NCBI RefSeq assembly: GCF_014288055.1 | Contig: NZ_JACOPK010000004.1 | Span: 62,001-126,000 of the forward strand | DNA length: 64,000 bases | Direction of reading: 5' to 3' | Origin: Agathobaculum hominis | GTDB taxonomy: Bacteria; Bacillota; Clostridia; Oscillospirales; Butyricicoccaceae | In this document: positions 42,201 through 49,939 of the stretch, in pieces | Layout: each line of letters starts with the position of its first letter | Position numbering within the stretch: the first letter of the stretch is position 1 | The notes under the pieces: model-generated | Databases searched by the model: none | What the model was told of the DNA's origin: nothing | Seen by the model: the letters and a program-made list of their open reading frames with translations, nothing else | Made by a program: the position numbers and the translations under genes

Positions 42201-42869
42201 TCATCGGAACGGAGTACCGTCAGCAGTAAACACATTCATACGATGGTACTCACTGAAGGGTATCTCGTACTGCGGCAGATACTGACGGATGGCTCGAGTC
42301 AGATATTCAGGCGACATGTTGTTATTGCCTGCGGCGGTCGTAACAACGGCTGTTACTTCGTGTTCACCCTCGGCAACAGCAAGATCACGCATCAGCTCCC
42401 GCATATTAACCGTCTTTTCGCCGCGCTTGGAGCGCTTGACGATCTCGACGACCGGACGCCGGAACAGATCGCGTACCGCATCGGCAAAGCCATTCGGCAC
42501 ATCCGCTTCAAAGCCCCAGGTGATGCGGTACTGAGACCACTCGATCGAGCCGACCTTCATGCCTCCGTCCGACTGCGGATAGATCTCGATCGCGCGGAGA
42601 CCTTCCGGAAATACGTCGTTGAGCGCTTCCACTGCATTTTCAGGCACCGCATCCGAGGTGATATTGAAATCAAGAAATTCACATTCACCGGAATAACCGG
42701 TCGAAAGCGGAAGCGCAACGGAAACATAGGCGTGCTGATTGAAGCCTTCGGTAAACCACAGAGGCATCTGACAGCGCGCCATCGAGCGCTGCATGGCGTG
42801 CATCAGATCCAGGTGAGAGATATACTTTGCTCTCCCCTCTTTGGCAAATTTCATTCGAGCCTTAAACAC
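42201..42869 (-). CDS. DUF2344 protein, partner of radical-SAM protein
   Basis: 222 residues, MFKARMKFAKEGRAKYISHL then DLMHAMQRSMARCQMPLWFT and EGFNQHAYVSVALPLSTGYS. This matches the TIGR03936/DUF2344 family, usually encoded beside or fused to the B12-binding-like radical-SAM protein found upstream here (8-nt overlap). The pair is thought to act in RNA modification, but the reaction is unknown to me. Confidence 0.9.
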   Translation of the reverse strand: MFKARMKFAKEGRAKYISHLDLMHAMQRSMARCQMPLWFTEGFNQHAYVSVALPLSTGYSGECEFLDFNITSDAVPENAVEALNDVFPEGLRAIEIYPQSDGGMKVGSIEWSQYRITWGFEADVPNGFADAVRDLFRRPVVEIVKRSKRGEKTVNMRELMRDLAVAEGEHEVTAVVTTAAGNNNMSPEYLTRAIRQYLPQYEIPFSEYHRMNVFTADGTPFR

Positions 42870-44712
42870 GGCATTTGCCTCCCTTCAGCAGCGCGCTTGC
42901 ACCACAGCCAGCACACTGATGCATGCAGTCGGGCGTGATAACCGCTTCGCGCGAGCGCTCCCATTCACGCTTCAGGTGCTCCTTGCGCGTACCGCAGCCA
43001 ATGTGATCCCACGGGAATACCTCATCCATCGGGCGCTGGCGGGACGCATAAAACTCCGGATCAAGTCCGCAGTCACGGAACGCCTGTATCCACTTTTCAA
43101 AATCGAAGCACTGATCCCAGCCATCCATTTTACAGCCGCGCTGCCATGCGAGCAGAATAGCCCTGCCCTGACGGCGGTCGCCTCGTGCGATAACGCCTTC
43201 GAGCACCGAGGTCTCGGCATCGTGCCAGTTATAGGTGACGTTCTTGGTCTTCATAACCACCTTGAGATGCGCCTGCTTCTCACGGAAGGTTTCCAGTGTG
43301 TCCTGCGCATCCCACTGAAACGGCGTCTGCGGCTTGGGAACGAAGCACGAAGCCGAAGCTGTGATACGAACGCCGCGCGCACGATTGGGGGTATTCTCGC
43401 GCCAGCAGTAGGCGACCTTTTTGCAGATGTCGGAAATACCGTCCAGATCCTCATAGGTTTCCGTCGGCAGACCCATCATGAAATAGAGCTTGACATTGTT
43501 CCATCCGCCCTGAAATGCAATTTCGCAGGCATGCAGAACATCTTCTTCGCGGATGTTCTTATTGATAACGTCGCGCAGGCGCTGTGTGCCCGCCTCGCAG
43601 GCAAAGGTCAAACCGCTCTTGCGCGTCTTCTGCACGCGCTCCATCAGCTCAGCGGAAAAACTGTCTGCGCGGAGAGACGGCAGCGACAGGCTGATATGGC
43701 GCGGCTCGCAGTAATCGAGCATGCACTCTGTCAGGCCGGACAGTTCGCCGTAATCGCTTGTAGACAGCGAGGAGAGAGAAATCTCCTCGTAACCGGAATT
43801 TTTCAGCACCGCTTCCGCCTGCTTCAGAAGAACCTCCTTCGATTTGGTACGGAGCGGACGGTAGGTATGACCCGCCTGACAGAAACGACAGCCGCGCGGA
43901 CAGCCGCGGAACAGCTCGATCATAGCGCGGTCAAAGACAATATCGGTCGAAGGAACGACAAACGACTCCGGATAATACATGGTATCCAGATCCTTGACGA
44001 TGCGCTTCTGCACCATCGCCGGAGCACCGTGCGTGGGTGTTACGCTTTCGATCGTTCCGTCCTCATGGTATTTGACTTCATACAGCGAGGGGACGTACAT
44101 GCCCTCGATCTGTGCCGCCGCAATCAGGAAATCCTGCTTGGACCAGCCTTCACGCTTCGCCTTGCGATACAGGTCGGTAAACTCGAGCATAATCTCCTCG
44201 CCGTCGCCGATCATGAACAGATCGACAAAATCTGCGAGCGGCTCCGGGTTATACGCGCAGGGTCCGCCGCAGGCAACGATATGCCGGAGGTCAGTGCGTT
44301 CCTTTGCAAGCACAGGGATACCGCCGAGATCCAGCATATTTAAAATGTTAGAAAACGACAGCTCATACTGAAGCGTAAACGCAATAATATCGAAGTCCGT
44401 GAGCGGATCACCGCTTTCCAGACCGTAAAGCGGAATGCCGGCAGCACGCATTTCGGCCTCCATATCGATCCACGGCGCGCATACACGCTCACACCAGATC
44501 CCCTTTTGATCATTGAGCAGTCCGTACAGAATACGCGAGCCAAGGTGCGACATCGCAACCTCGTAAGTGTCCGGAAAGCAGAAAGCGAACCGCAGATCTA
44601 CATTCTTTTTGTCCTTCATCACCGATCCCCATTCGCCGCCGACGTATCGCGCCGGCTTCTGCACCCGGGTCAGGATGGCTTCCATCTGTTTATGCAAGCT
44701 GTTATCCTCCAA
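42862..44712 (-). CDS. TIGR03960-type radical-SAM protein
   Basis: 616 residues. An N-terminal B12-binding-like domain (LRFAFCFPDTYEVAMSHLGS, DFDIIAFTLQYELSFSNILN), a radical-SAM core with FRGCPRGCRFCQAGHTYRPL giving CxxxCxxC, AGTQRLRDVINKNI, and a Cys-rich tail (CMHQCAGCGASALLKGGKC) that may bind metal. Family members are widespread in Firmicutes with an unknown reaction. It heads the long leftward housekeeping run; GGAGG precedes the ATG. Confidence 0.92.
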   Translation of the reverse strand: MEDNSLHKQMEAILTRVQKPARYVGGEWGSVMKDKKNVDLRFAFCFPDTYEVAMSHLGSRILYGLLNDQKGIWCERVCAPWIDMEAEMRAAGIPLYGLESGDPLTDFDIIAFTLQYELSFSNILNMLDLGGIPVLAKERTDLRHIVACGGPCAYNPEPLADFVDLFMIGDGEEIMLEFTDLYRKAKREGWSKQDFLIAAAQIEGMYVPSLYEVKYHEDGTIESVTPTHGAPAMVQKRIVKDLDTMYYPESFVVPSTDIVFDRAMIELFRGCPRGCRFCQAGHTYRPLRTKSKEVLLKQAEAVLKNSGYEEISLSSLSTSDYGELSGLTECMLDYCEPRHISLSLPSLRADSFSAELMERVQKTRKSGLTFACEAGTQRLRDVINKNIREEDVLHACEIAFQGGWNNVKLYFMMGLPTETYEDLDGISDICKKVAYCWRENTPNRARGVRITASASCFVPKPQTPFQWDAQDTLETFREKQAHLKVVMKTKNVTYNWHDAETSVLEGVIARGDRRQGRAILLAWQRGCKMDGWDQCFDFEKWIQAFRDCGLDPEFYASRQRPMDEVFPWDHIGCGTRKEHLKREWERSREAVITPDCMHQCAGCGASALLKGGKCRV

Positions 44713-44807
44713 AATGAGTATAGTTTAGTGGTGTCATATGAAATGTACTGAAAACAGCATCCGCCATTCAGGCGGTAGATATAGACATTATATCACATTT
44801 TACGCAA

Positions 44808-44870
44808 AAAGACCATACCATCCTGCAAAAAGAAGTAAGCTGCTTCATTTTACAGAAAGATATGGTCTTT
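44808..44870 (-). terminator. Terminator after the P-type ATPase homologue
   Basis: Minus strand arms AAAGACCATA (44870-44861) and TATGGTCTTT (44817-44808) with a 43-nt loop, followed by TTGCG. The long loop is itself T- and A-rich; strength uncertain. Confidence 0.5.
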
Positions 44871-44874
44871 GCTG

Positions 44875-47715
44875 TTATTTTGTATTCAGGATTCGAGCCG
44901 AATTGAATACCGTCAGTACCGAGAGGATGATGTCTACTGCAACAACATGCCACATCTGCACAAAGCCGAAAAGTGCAAGCAGAGCGAGCAGTATTTTCGC
45001 AATGACAACGATCATCATATTCTGTACCGCTGTACTGTGCGTTCTGCGGCTGATACGGACAGCATCAGCAAGGCGAGTCAAATCATGCGTCATAACCAGC
45101 ACATTGGCACACTTCGCTGTATCGCGTGAACCGGCAGTGCCCATCGCGATACCGACATCCGCAGTCTTCAGCTCATCCAGATCATGAATGCCATCGCCAA
45201 CGTAGGCTTCCGCGCCGTCCGTCGGGATCGTGCGCATCAGGAAATCCATTTTAGCGGCTTTTTCTTCCGGCTGGAGACCGAAGTGAATGGTATCAATGCC
45301 TGCTGCATCAGCAACCTGCTGTGCGGACAGCTCGCTGTCGCCGGTCAGGAGGACCGTGCGTGTAATGCCCTGTGCTTTCAGTTCGCGAACAGCATCTGCC
45401 GCCTCATCGCGGACCGTGTCCTCCATCTGGATCGCACCGGCATAGTCTCCTTCATATGCCACATAGACGATTGTGCCTCGCAGTTCAGGAACACCCTTAA
45501 CGCCGCGGGAGATCATCAGCTTGCGATTGCCGACGAGAATCGTTCGGTTATGGATGCGGGCACGAACGCCTCGGCCCGGGAATTCTTCGAATTCCATGAC
45601 CTTCTGCATCTGTCCCTTGTACGCATCTACCAGCGCGCGGGCTACCGGATGTGCTGAAAGCTGTTCAGCGGCGGCAGCAAGTGCAATGCAGCTCTGCTCG
45701 TCAAACTCCTGCGTCGGGAATACCTTTTTAATATGAAGATCGCCCTTTGTCAGGGTACCGGTTTTGTTGAACACGGCCATGCGCATCTCTGCGGTTTTCT
45801 CGATTGCTTCACTGCCCTTGGCATGTACGCCTTTTCGAGCCAGTCTGCTGCTGCCGCACCAGAATACAAGCGGAACGGAAACAGCGAGCGCTGCCGGACA
45901 GCTTACTGCAAGGAGCGTCAGTGCGCGATATACCCAGCTCTGAAGCGGGGCTGTCGAGTTGAGCAGCGGCGGTACGATCGCAAGCAGTACAGCCAGGATA
46001 AACATGAAGGGAATGAAGCGCGATACCATGAGCAGCATACTGCGTTCCAGTGCTGCCTTATGTTCACTGCTGTCTTCCTGCACGCGCATAATACGGCTTA
46101 TTGCGCTGTCATCGAAGCGAACCATAGTCCGCATAAGCAGAAGCGAGCCGGTATACAGGCTGCCCGCCAGCACATGCGAATCCTTGCTGACGGCTGCGAG
46201 TTCGCTGTCGCCCGTGATAATGCTCTCGTCAACAGTGCCCTCGCCGCGGATCACGACGCCGTCAAGCGGTACACGCTCTCCCGAACGAACAAGAACAAAC
46301 TCACCAATTCGGACTTCTGCCGGACTGATCATGCGCTCTTCGCCTTTCATATTGACGACAGCCGCTTTTTCCGGTATGCAGCTTGCCTGCTGCGGCATTT
46401 CGCTGTTCGCGCCGGCGAGAATAAAATCACTTGCAATCTTTCCGACACCGTGAAGAACCAGCACAATCGCGGCCTCCGGACGGTGACGCAGCAGAAACGC
46501 GCCGAGCGATACCACAAGCATGAGCGGATATTCACTGAAAAACCGCCCGTGCGACAGCTCCTGTATTGCGTTTCCGGCAACGGGGACCGCTGCTAGCAGA
46601 TACGCCAGAAGATAAAGGATAAAAGCGATATGATCATCGCTCCCGAACAGCGCTCCGGCAATCACAAGTGCTGCCGATGCAATCAGCCGAATCAATGTGA
46701 ACTGCATATCCATCATGGACATCGCCTGATATCGGCCTTCGCCGCCGCTCGACGCTCCTCTTTTGGCATTTTCCCGCCGCAGACGGGTCTGCTCCCTTCG
46801 TCGCATTTTGGCCCGATACTGCGCTCGTTCCATGAACGACATACCTTCCGTCTCGCTCTCGCTTTGATGCAGCATCGCAAGGGCAGCAGACAGAGGCTGC
46901 ATATTTTCGGCCTCAGATGCCGTTTCTTCTTCCGGATCATCCTTAAACCGTTTCTTCTCCTTGTTTTTTCTGGGCTTTTTCTCTATTTTCCAGAGATGTT
47001 TGAGCTTATCAACCGCCTTATCAACGCCGCTTTCTTCCTCATCCGGCGCCTCTGCTCCGGGCGGTGACTCTGGTTCAGCCGATGCGTTTTCAGCATCTTC
47101 TGTACCTTCCTGCTCGCTGCCCTCATCCTCAGCCTGTGATCCGGGGTCATCCTTCGAATTTCGCGGCGATTTTTCCTGCTGGGGCGGTTCTTTTTCCGCA
47201 GTCTGCTTTCCTGCAGCAGCCTCCGGCGGCACTTCTTCGTCTTTCGTTTCCGACGGTTTTTCCTCTGATGCTTTCTCCGAAGGCACAGTCTCATGCTCAG
47301 CCTTGCTCTCCGGCGAAGAAACCTGTGTTTTTTCCTTCTCTTCGGATTGCTCAGACTCTTGTTCTGCCTGATCGAGAGATACCGAATCCTTATCTGTCTC
47401 AGTTACTGCTTCGGCCTTGTCGGGTTCTATTCCGGGAGACGTTTCCGTTTCCTGCGGCTCGGCATGCTCCTGTTCTTCTGTATCAGATGTCCTCTCCGGC
47501 ATATTTTCTGTCCTGACATCCTCGCTTTGCGTCCCGGATGCTTCGGCGGTGTTTATGCCGAATTCCTGCAGGATGCTTTCTACAGTCGGAAAATCGTCGG
47601 TTTTCGCGCTGATCTGATCGAGCAGTTCTTCAGCAGATGTCTGATCTGTCCCCTCACTCTTCAGCAGCGGCTCCTTTTCCGGCGACCCCATCTGTGGGGT
47701 TGTATTTTCGCTCAT
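44875..47715 (-). CDS. P1B-type ATPase homologue with altered catalytic motifs and acidic N-terminal tail
   Basis: 946 residues. Residues 1-330 form a disordered, very acidic tail (E/S/P/D/K-rich, about 50-245), then a basic stretch (KKPRKNKEKKRFK; MRRREQTRLRREN) before the first helix near 335. There is no Cys-bearing metal-binding domain. Residues 335-946 have the P1B layout: paired helices, actuator domain, CPx-type helix, P and N domains, last two helices. Key motifs deviate: TGES is TGDS (501-504), the membrane motif is SCPAAL instead of CPC, DKTGT is NKTGT (N650, codon AAC at 45768-45766) and GDGIND is GDGIHD (840-845). The N-domain HP dipeptide (AHPVARAL) is kept. Without the phosphorylated Asp, ATP-driven transport is not expected. 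The frame is intact and lies 3 nt after a CadC-type gene. A sensor, channel or regulatory pseudo-pump is possible. Confidence 0.88.
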   Translation of the reverse strand: MSENTTPQMGSPEKEPLLKSEGTDQTSAEELLDQISAKTDDFPTVESILQEFGINTAEASGTQSEDVRTENMPERTSDTEEQEHAEPQETETSPGIEPDKAEAVTETDKDSVSLDQAEQESEQSEEKEKTQVSSPESKAEHETVPSEKASEEKPSETKDEEVPPEAAAGKQTAEKEPPQQEKSPRNSKDDPGSQAEDEGSEQEGTEDAENASAEPESPPGAEAPDEEESGVDKAVDKLKHLWKIEKKPRKNKEKKRFKDDPEEETASEAENMQPLSAALAMLHQSESETEGMSFMERAQYRAKMRRREQTRLRRENAKRGASSGGEGRYQAMSMMDMQFTLIRLIASAALVIAGALFGSDDHIAFILYLLAYLLAAVPVAGNAIQELSHGRFFSEYPLMLVVSLGAFLLRHRPEAAIVLVLHGVGKIASDFILAGANSEMPQQASCIPEKAAVVNMKGEERMISPAEVRIGEFVLVRSGERVPLDGVVIRGEGTVDESIITGDSELAAVSKDSHVLAGSLYTGSLLLMRTMVRFDDSAISRIMRVQEDSSEHKAALERSMLLMVSRFIPFMFILAVLLAIVPPLLNSTAPLQSWVYRALTLLAVSCPAALAVSVPLVFWCGSSRLARKGVHAKGSEAIEKTAEMRMAVFNKTGTLTKGDLHIKKVFPTQEFDEQSCIALAAAAEQLSAHPVARALVDAYKGQMQKVMEFEEFPGRGVRARIHNRTILVGNRKLMISRGVKGVPELRGTIVYVAYEGDYAGAIQMEDTVRDEAADAVRELKAQGITRTVLLTGDSELSAQQVADAAGIDTIHFGLQPEEKAAKMDFLMRTIPTDGAEAYVGDGIHDLDELKTADVGIAMGTAGSRDTAKCANVLVMTHDLTRLADAVRISRRTHSTAVQNMMIVVIAKILLALLALFGFVQMWHVVAVDIILSVLTVFNSARILNTK

Positions 47716-47718
47716 CTT

Positions 47719-48093
47719 CTATCCCTCCTGCACATGTGCGATACCTTGCGCCAGTATCGTCTGGATATGGTCATCACACAAGGCATAGTATACGGTCTTT
47801 CCGTTTTTTCTGCTCTTTACAAGACGGGCCTGTTTTAAAAAACGCAGCTGATGGGAAATTGCCGACTGGCTCATGCCGAGCAGTGTCGCGATATCGCAGA
47901 CGCAAAGTTCCGCCGATACCAGCGCTGTCAGAATACGCAGGCGTGTTTTATCGGAAAACGCCTTGAAAAAATCAGACGCTGCGGTCGTGATATCATCATC
48001 CGGCATCTGCCTGCGCGCAGTTTCTACCGCATCCATATGAACAATGTGTTCTTCGCAGCAATCCATATCCGCGCGCTTATGTCTGACAGCCAA
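47719..48093 (-). CDS. ArsR/CadC-family metal-responsive repressor
   Basis: 124 residues if started at the TTG (48093) 6 nt after GGGAGGG; an ATG at 48066 (MDCCEEH) is an alternative. Winged helix ArsR fold: FKAFSDKTRLRILTALVSAE, ELCVCDIATLLGMSQSAISH and LRFLKQARLVKSRKNGKTVY. The alpha-3 ELCVCD pair of Cys plus N-terminal DCCEEH reproduces the CadC-type soft-metal site (Cd, Pb, Zn). DDHI near the C-terminus may form part of an alpha-5 site. It should repress itself and the P-type ATPase homologue that follows after 3 nt. Confidence 0.92.
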   Translation of the reverse strand: MAVRHKRADMDCCEEHIVHMDAVETARRQMPDDDITTAASDFFKAFSDKTRLRILTALVSAELCVCDIATLLGMSQSAISHQLRFLKQARLVKSRKNGKTVYYALCDDHIQTILAQGIAHVQEG

Positions 48094-48114
48094 CAAAATC
48101 CCTCCCGTGATACA

Positions 48115-48160
48115 TGAGTATCCATTCAATTATACTATCATCCAATCGCTATTCTGTCAA
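48115..48160 (-). promoter_or_regulatory. Promoter and possible operator of the cadC-like gene
   Basis: Minus strand TTGACA (48160-48155), a 17-nt spacer and TAGTAT (48137-48132), with an overlapping TATAAT 3 nt further downstream. Just past it, TGAAT-GGAT-ACTCA (48128-48115) is an imperfect dyad like the operators of ArsR-family zinc/cadmium repressors. Confidence 0.6.
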
Positions 48161-48392
48161 GAATTCTGATGAAAACGAGCGAAAAAAAGATGATAAGCTC
48201 ACAGCAGTGCAACATCTTTATTCAGCATGCAGTACGCAAGACGATAAGTCTCTGCAAAATCTGTAAAACTCTGTTTTCTTTTTGCGGTTTCCGGCAGGTA
48301 CGCCACATTTTTCAACTTATATCGCTATTATTTTTGCGCAACATACTATCAGCAAGCCACAACACACAAATCGTAAAGGAGAGATCAAAGTT

Positions 48393-48659
48393 ATGACTAA
48401 CACGAAAAACGGTTCCAATCAGGGCATGGTACCTGAAGCACGCGCCGCAATGGATCAGTTTAAGATGGAGGCTGCAAGCGAGGTCGGCGTCAACCTCAAG
48501 CAGGGTTATAACGGCGATCTGACCAGCCGTCAGGCGGGTTCGATCGGCGGTCAGATGGTTAAGAAGATGTGTCCCGTACATACTTCGAGCTTCGAGCGGA
48601 ACTGCCGGACTGCGGTCGGGCATTGTGTAAGGATTCTTTACACCGCAGAATGGACGTAA
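48393..48659 (+). CDS. Alpha/beta-type small acid-soluble spore protein with abnormal C-terminus
   Basis: 88 residues; AAGGAGAG stands before ATG 48393. Residues 13-59 (VPEARAAMDQFKMEAASEVG, LKQGYNGDLTSRQAGSIGGQ, MVKKM) are a standard DNA-binding spore protein core, including the EAASE site cut by the germination protease. Normal family members end about 5-12 residues after this point. Here a 29-residue tail rich in Cys and Arg follows (CPVHTSSFERNCRTAVGHCV...), without family likeness, which suggests that the true end was replaced by an insertion or rearrangement at about 48570. CATACTA at 48342-48348 resembles a sigma-G -10. A very strong terminator follows at 48779. Confidence 0.85.
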   Translation: MTNTKNGSNQGMVPEARAAMDQFKMEAASEVGVNLKQGYNGDLTSRQAGSIGGQMVKKMCPVHTSSFERNCRTAVGHCVRILYTAEWT

Positions 48660-48778
48660 GGGCCTGCGTCAGCGACTCAGCCTCCCTTTTCAGCGGCTCG
48701 TTCAGGGTTTTCTCCATGGTGCCGCGGACTAACTCCCTGATCGGTGTTCGATTTGTTATTGCAATTTACAAGTAAAAG

Positions 48779-48819
48779 AAAAAGCGCCAGCAATGAGAAA
48801 ATCATTGCTGGCGCTTTTT
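48779..48819. terminator. Strong bidirectional terminator
   Basis: An 18-bp perfect stem, AAAAAGCGCCAGCAATGA against TCATTGCTGGCGCTTTTT, with the loop GAAAA. T runs lie on both strands; it separates the spore-protein gene from the leftward zinc-ribbon gene. Confidence 0.95.
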
Positions 48820-48854
48820 ATCGTGTCGTTTATTGCTCTTTCAGCGTTACAATA

Positions 48855-49130
48855 TTACTGCTCGCGCATTTTTGCAAAGCACTCGCTGCAATAAACCGGA
48901 CGGTCAGACTTCGGCTCAAACGGAACGCGAGCCTCGCCGCCACAGGAAGCACAGGTTGCGGTAAAGAACTCACGCGGACCGCGAGCAGCGTTCTTGCGTG
49001 CGTCGCGGCAGCTCTTGCAGCGCTGCGGCTCGTTCTGGAAACCACGCTCTGCGTAGAATTCCTGCTCGCCGGCAGTGAATACAAATTCCTTACCACATTC
49101 CTTGCATACTAAAGTCTTGTCTTCGTACAT
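48855..49130 (-). CDS. Zinc-ribbon domain protein
   Basis: 91 residues with four Cys pairs: CKECGKEF, RCKSCRDARK, CASCGGEA and YCSECFAKMR. The first half matches the zf-trcl-like domain (LVCKECGKEFVFTAGEQEFY, GFQNEPQRCKSC), the second is a CxxC-CxxC module. Small zinc proteins of this type are common in Clostridia; the function is unknown, possibly nucleic-acid binding. Single-gene unit between sigH and the terminator at 48779. Confidence 0.88.
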   Translation of the reverse strand: MYEDKTLVCKECGKEFVFTAGEQEFYAERGFQNEPQRCKSCRDARKNAARGPREFFTATCASCGGEARVPFEPKSDRPVYCSECFAKMREQ

Positions 49131-49207
49131 GTTCCTTTTACCTCTCTTTGATTGCGTTCGCTGGGGAACTTGGATTATATTGCGAACAGGCTGAGGCCTG
49201 TAATCGC

Positions 49208-49825
49208 CTAACAGGGATTGATCTTAGCCGATTTTCGCTTGATGCGCTGGATGGCGTTTTCCACCGATTTGACGGGCTTTCCGAGCGTTTCCGCCATCTC
49301 CTCATAGGAGAGACCGTCCAGAAATAATGTCAAAACGTTTGCCTCAAATTCAGACAAGAGCGAGTAGAGCTGCCTAGTGCGCTCTTCCCTCTCCTCATTG
49401 CCAATCACCAGCGATTCTGGATCACCTATCGGTGCCGTTACCCGTGTGTGCGATTCCGCAAGGTCTTCAAACAGAGGTCGATCTAATGACATGGACTGAT
49501 TCAGCGGCCGATGCTTAAGAGCTGATGCAGAGCGTGTTGCGGAATATATTTTCCGCTGAATACACAGTCTGGCGAATACGCTGAATGGAACGCCTTTGGT
49601 GCTGTCAAATTCCCGTATCGCTTTCATCAGTCCGAGCATCCCCTCCTGGATCACATCTTCTGCGTCTGCTCCAGCAAGAAAAAAGGGGCGTGCGCAGGTC
49701 TTGACCAGACGGGTATACCTTTTGACCAGATCCTCCGCCGCAGAGCCGTTCGACTGCTGCGCCAGACGGCACAAAGTCTCGTCGGACATTTCCGGGGAGA
49801 GGAGTGTTGATTCATTATTTCTCAT
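49208..49825 (-). CDS. sigH: RNA polymerase sigma factor, SigH type
   Basis: 205 residues from the ATG giving MRNNESTLLSPEMSDETLCR. Sigma region 2 (DLVKRYTRLVKTCARPFFLA, GADAEDVIQEGMLGLMKAIR, FSVFARLCIQRKIYSATRSA) and region 4 (LLSEFEANVLTLFLDGLSYE, VENAIQRIKRKSA) closely follow Bacillus SigH, including KHRPLNQSMSLDRP between them. SigH starts sporulation and stationary-phase programmes. The promoter's -10 ends only 10 nt before this ATG, so the message would be leaderless; an internal ATG at 49789 (MSDETL) is an alternative but has no good ribosome site. Confidence 0.88.
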   Translation of the reverse strand: MRNNESTLLSPEMSDETLCRLAQQSNGSAAEDLVKRYTRLVKTCARPFFLAGADAEDVIQEGMLGLMKAIREFDSTKGVPFSVFARLCIQRKIYSATRSASALKHRPLNQSMSLDRPLFEDLAESHTRVTAPIGDPESLVIGNEEREERTRQLYSLLSEFEANVLTLFLDGLSYEEMAETLGKPVKSVENAIQRIKRKSAKINPC

Positions 49826-49835
49826 GTCGATAAAT

Positions 49836-49864
49836 ATTATATGCGCTTTAACTGGAAATGTCAA
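49836..49864 (-). promoter_or_regulatory. Consensus promoter touching the sigH start
   Basis: TTGACA (49864-49859), a 17-nt spacer and TATAAT (49841-49836) on the minus strand, a perfect sigma-A promoter. Only 10 nt separate the -10 from the ATG at 49825. Confidence 0.85.
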
Positions 49865-49939
49865 GAAAATATCGACAAATCTACTATTTTCACTTAAAAC
49901 GACTGGTATGGTTTGTGCAAAAACAACAATAAAATTGGC

